DNA of 64,000 nucleotides from Micrococcus sp. (lineage in GTDB: Bacteria > Actinomycetota > Actinomycetes > Actinomycetales > Micrococcaceae), in contig JASBVO010000028.1 of NCBI GenBank assembly GCA_029961105.1, positions 1-64,000 on the forward strand, in the 5' to 3' direction. The notes under the pieces are model-generated. The model was not told where the DNA came from, made no database searches, and saw nothing but the letters and a program-made list of their open reading frames with translations. How positions within the stretch are numbered: the stretch's first letter is position 1; each line of letters opens with the position of its first letter. The position numbers and the translations under genes are program-made. This document shows, piece after piece, positions 61,547-64,000 of this stretch.

Positions 61547-64000
<2,454 letters not shown>

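Overview
The window is a contiguous piece of chromosome from a high-GC actinobacterium. The coproporphyrin-dependent heme genes, the AdnA/AdnB pair, UvrD2 with its tetracysteine-HRDC tail, mtrA-mtrB-lpqB, GTG starts and several leaderless genes all point to Actinobacteria. The gene order and protein style fit Micrococcales, probably Micrococcaceae; that family call is an inference. I see no insertion sequence, prophage, CRISPR array or rRNA operon. The only RNA gene found is an initiator tRNA.

Layout. 1-8.4 kb: heme biosynthesis (3' end of hemY, then hemQ, hemH, hemC, hemD; an antisense NYN-LOTUS gene; hemB, hemL). 8.4-11.3 kb: a methionine ABC importer (metQ, metI, metN) on the minus strand. 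11.3-25.1 kb: DNA repair and nucleotide housekeeping (DEDDh exonuclease, alkyltransferase-like protein, adnA, adnB, an APH-fold protein, nudC, uvrD2, a ThiF-fold protein). 25.2-38.1 kb: proteases and envelope (YgjP-like peptidase, DUF2342 protein, PDZ-Lon protease, UPF0182 membrane protein, tRNA-fMet, PspA, a large TPM protein, HtrA, a PIG-L deacetylase). 38.1-45.7 kb: a one-chain sigma/anti-sigma protein, trmL, a J-domain protein, a cysteine desulfurase with mnmA, chorismate mutase and a cysteine-free MetE-like protein. 45.7-53.8 kb: a GH65 phosphorylase and a MoxR/DUF58/DUF4350/DUF4129 membrane operon. 53.9-64 kb: mtrA-mtrB-lpqB, comF, hpf, a YcaQ-like glycosylase and secA, which runs off the window.

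The heme genes would form one pathway from glutamate-1-semialdehyde to coproheme and heme. AdnA and AdnB should form one end-resecting motor nuclease. The cysteine desulfurase probably feeds sulfur to MnmA for U34 tRNA thiolation. MtrAB-LpqB is the actinobacterial cell-wall two-component module. The nearby MoxR operon, TPM protein, PspA, HtrA and membrane-tethered sigma factor make the right half rich in envelope functions.

The most notable points are: (1) secA is broken by one extra C near 62105, probably a sequence error because SecA is essential; (2) a sigma factor and an RskA-type anti-sigma factor are fused in one open frame, with a strong internal ribosome site exactly at the junction; (3) hemB lacks a convincing start, and one missing C would restore one; (4) several family members have lost catalytic residues (AdnA ATPase, the MetE-like protein, the ThiF-fold protein, the APH-fold protein, a NERD-like tail on a J-domain protein); (5) about ten genes have a TANNNT -10 hexamer 6-7 nt before their start codon, which implies leaderless mRNAs.
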